Below the pieces are notes generated by a model. That model searched no databases and was not told the DNA's origin. It worked only from the letters and a program-made list of their open reading frames with translations. Positions 60,687 to 64,000 of a DNA stretch of 64,000 nucleotides are shown in pieces. The DNA is taken from NCBI RefSeq assembly GCF_024170005.1, contig NZ_JALJXJ010000003.1, positions 248,001-312,000 on the forward strand, written 5' to 3'. The translations under genes and the position numbers were made by a program. This stretch comes from Azospirillum lipoferum. GTDB taxonomy: Bacteria; Pseudomonadota; Alphaproteobacteria; Azospirillales; Azospirillaceae. Every line of letters starts with the position of its first letter. Position 1 is the first letter of the stretch.

Positions 60687-61448
60687 ATGAACATCCAGGG
60701 TCTGTCCGCCGTCGTCACCGGCGGCGCCTCGGGCATGGGGGCGGCGACGGCGCGTCATCTGGCCGGGCTCGGCGCCAGGGTGACCGTACTGGACGTCAAC
60801 GAGGATGCGGTGCTGAAGACCGCGCACGAGATCGGCGGGCTGGGTCTGGTCTGCGACGTCACCGACGGCGCTTCGGCCGAGCGGGCGCTCGATCAGGCGC
60901 GCTCCGCCCATGGCCCGGCCCGCATCGCGGTGAACTGCGCCGGCATCGCACCCGCCCAGCGCATCGTCGGCCGCGACGGTCCGATGCCCCTGGAGAATTT
61001 CCGCTCGGTGATCGAGGTCAACCTGATCGGCAGCTTCAACATCCTGCGTCTGGCCGCCGCCGACATGGCGAAGCTGGACCCGCTGGACAGCGGCGAGCGC
61101 GGCGTCATTGTCAACACCGCCTCGGTCGCCGCCTATGAGGGGCAGATCGGCCAAGCCGCCTATGCCGCATCGAAGGGCGGCATCGTCGCGCTGACCATCT
61201 GCGCCGCCCGCGACCTCGCCCGCCACGGCATCCGCGTGATGACGGTGGCCCCCGGCCTGATCGGCACGCCGATGCTGCTGAACATGCCGCAGGAGGTTCA
61301 GGACAGTCTCGCCGCGACAGTTCCCTTCCCCAAGCGCTTCGGCAAGCCGGAGGAATATGCCCGCCTCGTCCAGCACATCCTGGAGAACGAGATGCTGAAC
61401 GGCGACGTCATCCGCCTGGACGGCGCCATCCGCATGGCACCGCAGTAA
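60687..61448 (+). CDS. Short-chain dehydrogenase/reductase (HSD17B10-like)
   Basis: A 253-residue classical SDR. Cofactor motif TGGASGMG (11-18), NAG-type motif NCAGIA (83-88), catalytic S146, Y159 and K163 (YAASK). The end IRVMTVAPGLIGTPMLLNMPQEVQ...PEEYARLVQHILENEMLNGDVIRLDGAIRM follows the 3-hydroxyacyl-CoA dehydrogenase type II group (HSD17B10 / 2-methyl-3-hydroxybutyryl-CoA dehydrogenase). It may oxidise a 3-hydroxyacyl-CoA, perhaps from isoleucine. Strong RBS AAGGAGGAG before ATG. No beta-oxidation partner adjacent. Confidence 0.85.
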   Translation: MNIQGLSAVVTGGASGMGAATARHLAGLGARVTVLDVNEDAVLKTAHEIGGLGLVCDVTDGASAERALDQARSAHGPARIAVNCAGIAPAQRIVGRDGPMPLENFRSVIEVNLIGSFNILRLAAADMAKLDPLDSGERGVIVNTASVAAYEGQIGQAAYAASKGGIVALTICAARDLARHGIRVMTVAPGLIGTPMLLNMPQEVQDSLAATVPFPKRFGKPEEYARLVQHILENEMLNGDVIRLDGAIRMAPQ

Positions 61449-61468
61449 GGACGTCGGTGTCGGGCAGA

Positions 61469-61492
61469 AGCGGCTCCGCTACCGGGGCCGCT
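61469..61492. terminator. Hairpin between convergent SDR and small gene
   Basis: A 10-bp stem (61469-61478 with 61483-61492, one G-U) and loop CTAC, lying between the stops at 61448 and 61500. No T-run, so termination strength is uncertain. Confidence 0.45.
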
Positions 61493-61499
61493 CTCGCCT

Positions 61500-61697
61500 T
61501 CAGGCTTCGGTCATGGCGGCTTCGTCTGCCCGTTCCGCCTCGCCCAGCAGGTCGATCAGCAGCGTGGTGCAGTGCTGAAGCCGCTGGTCGGCGGTGGCGG
61601 TCGCCATGTCGCGGCCGGTCATCTCCTGCCATTCCTGCAGCATCAGAGCCAGATGTTTCCGGACGTGGTCGTCCCGATCCAATCGCCGCGTCGCCAT
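61500..61697 (-). CDS. Hypothetical 65-residue protein
   Basis: A small ORF with a strong RBS (GGGGAGGCG before ATG 61697). The product (MATRRLDRDDHVRKHLALMLQEWQEMTGRDMATATADQRLQHCTTLLIDLLGEAERADEAAM) is helical and soluble with a single Cys, no known domain. Conserved-looking composition and RBS suggest it is real. Convergent with the SDR gene. Confidence 0.6.
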   Translation of the reverse strand: MATRRLDRDDHVRKHLALMLQEWQEMTGRDMATATADQRLQHCTTLLIDLLGEAERADEAAMTEA

Positions 61698-62015
61698 GTC
61701 GCCTCCCCGATTCCAAGCCGCCTGTGCCAAAGGCCAAAGCCGATGGACGCACACGGTCGCACGCCCACCCTTTGTGTGCCCTCTAAGTAGGTAGTCATCC
61801 AGCCCATCAACAGTCAGAGCCCAAGATGGTCACAACGGGCGGTGCTGTCCATCCATCCCCTCCTGACGACAATTCCGCCATGCCCTGTTGGAAAGCTGGA
61901 CCTGCACCGACCATTTCAGCGCCGTGCTATCCAGTGAATGGGCCGGAACGGGAAGCGACCCGTTAAGCTCCCCGGTTACAAGACACTGGACAAACAGAGG
62001 AAAGGCAACCGCTCC
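61698..62015. other. 318-bp intergenic region
   Basis: No coding frame, strong palindrome or promoter of consensus quality was recognised; the usual upstream flanks of the small minus-strand gene and of the FMN reductase gene share it. Confidence 0.4.
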
Positions 62016-62564
62016 ATGACCGATGCAACGGTGCGTGCCAAACTGCTGGGCCTGCCCGGCAGCCTGCGCAGCAACTCCAACTCACTGGCCATCCTGCGCG
62101 GATTGCGGGACGCCCTGCCGGCCGACGTCAGTATGGACGTCCGTGACCTGCGCCTGCCGCTCTACGACCAGGACATCGACACACCCGACGCCCCGGCGGA
62201 GGTGCATGGCTTCCGTCAGGCCATTGCGGACGCCGACGGCGTGGTCATCGTCACGCCGGAATACAATTACGGCATGCCGGGCGTTCTGAAGAACGCGCTC
62301 GATTGGGCCTCGCGCCCCTATGGCAAGTCGGCGCTGATCGGCAAGCCGGTGCTGGTCATTTCCAACTCCCCGGCCTTCACCGGCGGCGTGCGGGCGCACC
62401 AGCAGGTGAACGACACGCTGCTGGCGCTTCCCGCCAAGTTGCTGGCCGGCCCCCAGGTGGTCGTCGGCGGCGTCGGCGAGAAGATCAAGGATGGCAAACT
62501 GTCCGACGAAGCGGTGCTGAAATTCGCGCTCGGCGCCATCGACAGGATGCTGGCGGCGAAGTAA
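62016..62564 (+). CDS. NAD(P)H-dependent FMN reductase family protein
   Basis: A 182-residue flavodoxin-like protein; start ATG 62016 (AGAGGAAAGG about 10 bases before). FMN-binding phosphate loop GLPGSLRSNSNSLAILRGL (about 9-27) and the flavin-side motif PEYNYGMPGVLKNALDWASRP (about 80-100) match the SsuE/ChrR/ArsH-type NADPH-dependent FMN reductases, such as chromate or quinone reductases. Quinone detoxification is a plausible role. It stands alone and shares a bidirectional terminator with the aminotransferase. Confidence 0.88.
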   Translation: MTDATVRAKLLGLPGSLRSNSNSLAILRGLRDALPADVSMDVRDLRLPLYDQDIDTPDAPAEVHGFRQAIADADGVVIVTPEYNYGMPGVLKNALDWASRPYGKSALIGKPVLVISNSPAFTGGVRAHQQVNDTLLALPAKLLAGPQVVVGGVGEKIKDGKLSDEAVLKFALGAIDRMLAAK

Positions 62565-62576
62565 AGCCCCCAAACG

Positions 62577-62611
62577 AAAAGGGCCGGCACCCTGAGGCGC
62601 CGGCCCTTTTC
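62577..62611. terminator. Bidirectional rho-independent terminator
   Basis: AAAAGGGCCGGC (62577-62588) pairs with GCCGGCCCTTTT (62599-62610); loop of 10 bases. It serves the convergent FMN reductase and aminotransferase genes. Confidence 0.9.
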
Positions 62612-62634
62612 TTATCCCATCACCGCGGCGGCGA

Positions 62635-63939
<1,305 letters not shown>

Positions 63940-64000
63940 CTACCCCGGTTGCAAGGCCGGTCGGGCGGTGAAAACCGTGCGGTTGGGCGGTTTTTCCGCC

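Noticed and set aside
59258..61138. A 626-codon plus-strand frame spanning the DMT, DUF1232 and SDR genes
   Set aside because: Overlaps three convincing genes in other frames and has no family signature.

Overview
The window is 64 kb of GC-rich, gene-dense chromosomal DNA from an alphaproteobacterium. The best guess is Azospirillum or a close Rhodospirillales relative. This rests on the protein families, on the orders fdxA-carD and rsmB-heparinase-purH, on a direct-repeat LexA box of the alphaproteobacterial type (GTTC-N7-GTTC), on an Fnr/FixK anaerobox at hemN, and on the richness in chemoreceptors and HisKA_2-type kinases. No rRNA, CRISPR array, complete insertion sequence or prophage was seen. 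There is one tRNA (Gly-GCC).

Layout. 0-5.9 kb: two tandem 2-oxoglutarate/Fe(II) oxygenases (the first cut by the window edge), a tyrosine-phosphatase-like protein, a DTW-domain tRNA modification protein, a small protein behind a possible sigma-54 promoter, an orphan imuA with a LexA box, an SH3 lipoprotein and a five-EF-hand protein. 5.9-16.8 kb: hemN, a DUF4112 protein, nhaA, a zinc-ribbon miniprotein, a TerC protein, a YbfB-type MFS exporter with a divergent LysR regulator, fdxA, carD, a phosphoesterase-like protein that has lost its metal ligands, and rpoH. 16.8-27.2 kb: purH, heparinase II/III-like protein and rsmB on the minus strand, tRNA-Gly, a crotonase, a 14-TM MFS exporter, an unknown Ala-rich protein and a LysR regulator.

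27.2-32.3 kb is the most accessory-looking part. It has a five-hairpin RNA candidate, about 480 bp of non-coding DNA with a C10 tract, an MFS/LysR pair, an interrupted ORF, a stand-alone Hint-domain protein and a divergent pair of small genes (one ribbon-helix-helix) around a perfect palindrome. 32.4-48.9 kb: hemolysin-III-like protein, LprI-like protein, MarR regulator, 2-hydroxyacid dehydrogenase, SH3 protein, argG, a PAS chemoreceptor, an EF-G paralog lacking the catalytic His, a secreted Cache protein next to a 4-helix-bundle chemoreceptor, Dps, a sensor kinase and mtnA. 48.9-64 kb: small unknowns, a Gly-zipper lipoprotein, a DegP-type protease, a CheZ-like phosphatase carrying two FliM-like CheY-binding peptides followed by a two-module pentapeptide-repeat protein, ihfB-lapA, an ornithine-cyclodeaminase homolog, a second HisKA_2 kinase, a DMT transporter, a DUF1232 protein, an SDR, an FMN reductase and an aspartate aminotransferase.

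Most genes are housekeeping or sensory. I do not see a multi-gene defence or biosynthetic system. The best leads are the hairpin RNA at 27254-27392, the decayed-active-site phosphoesterase after carD, and the CheZ/pentapeptide operon. All starts, functions and RNA folds were judged by eye.
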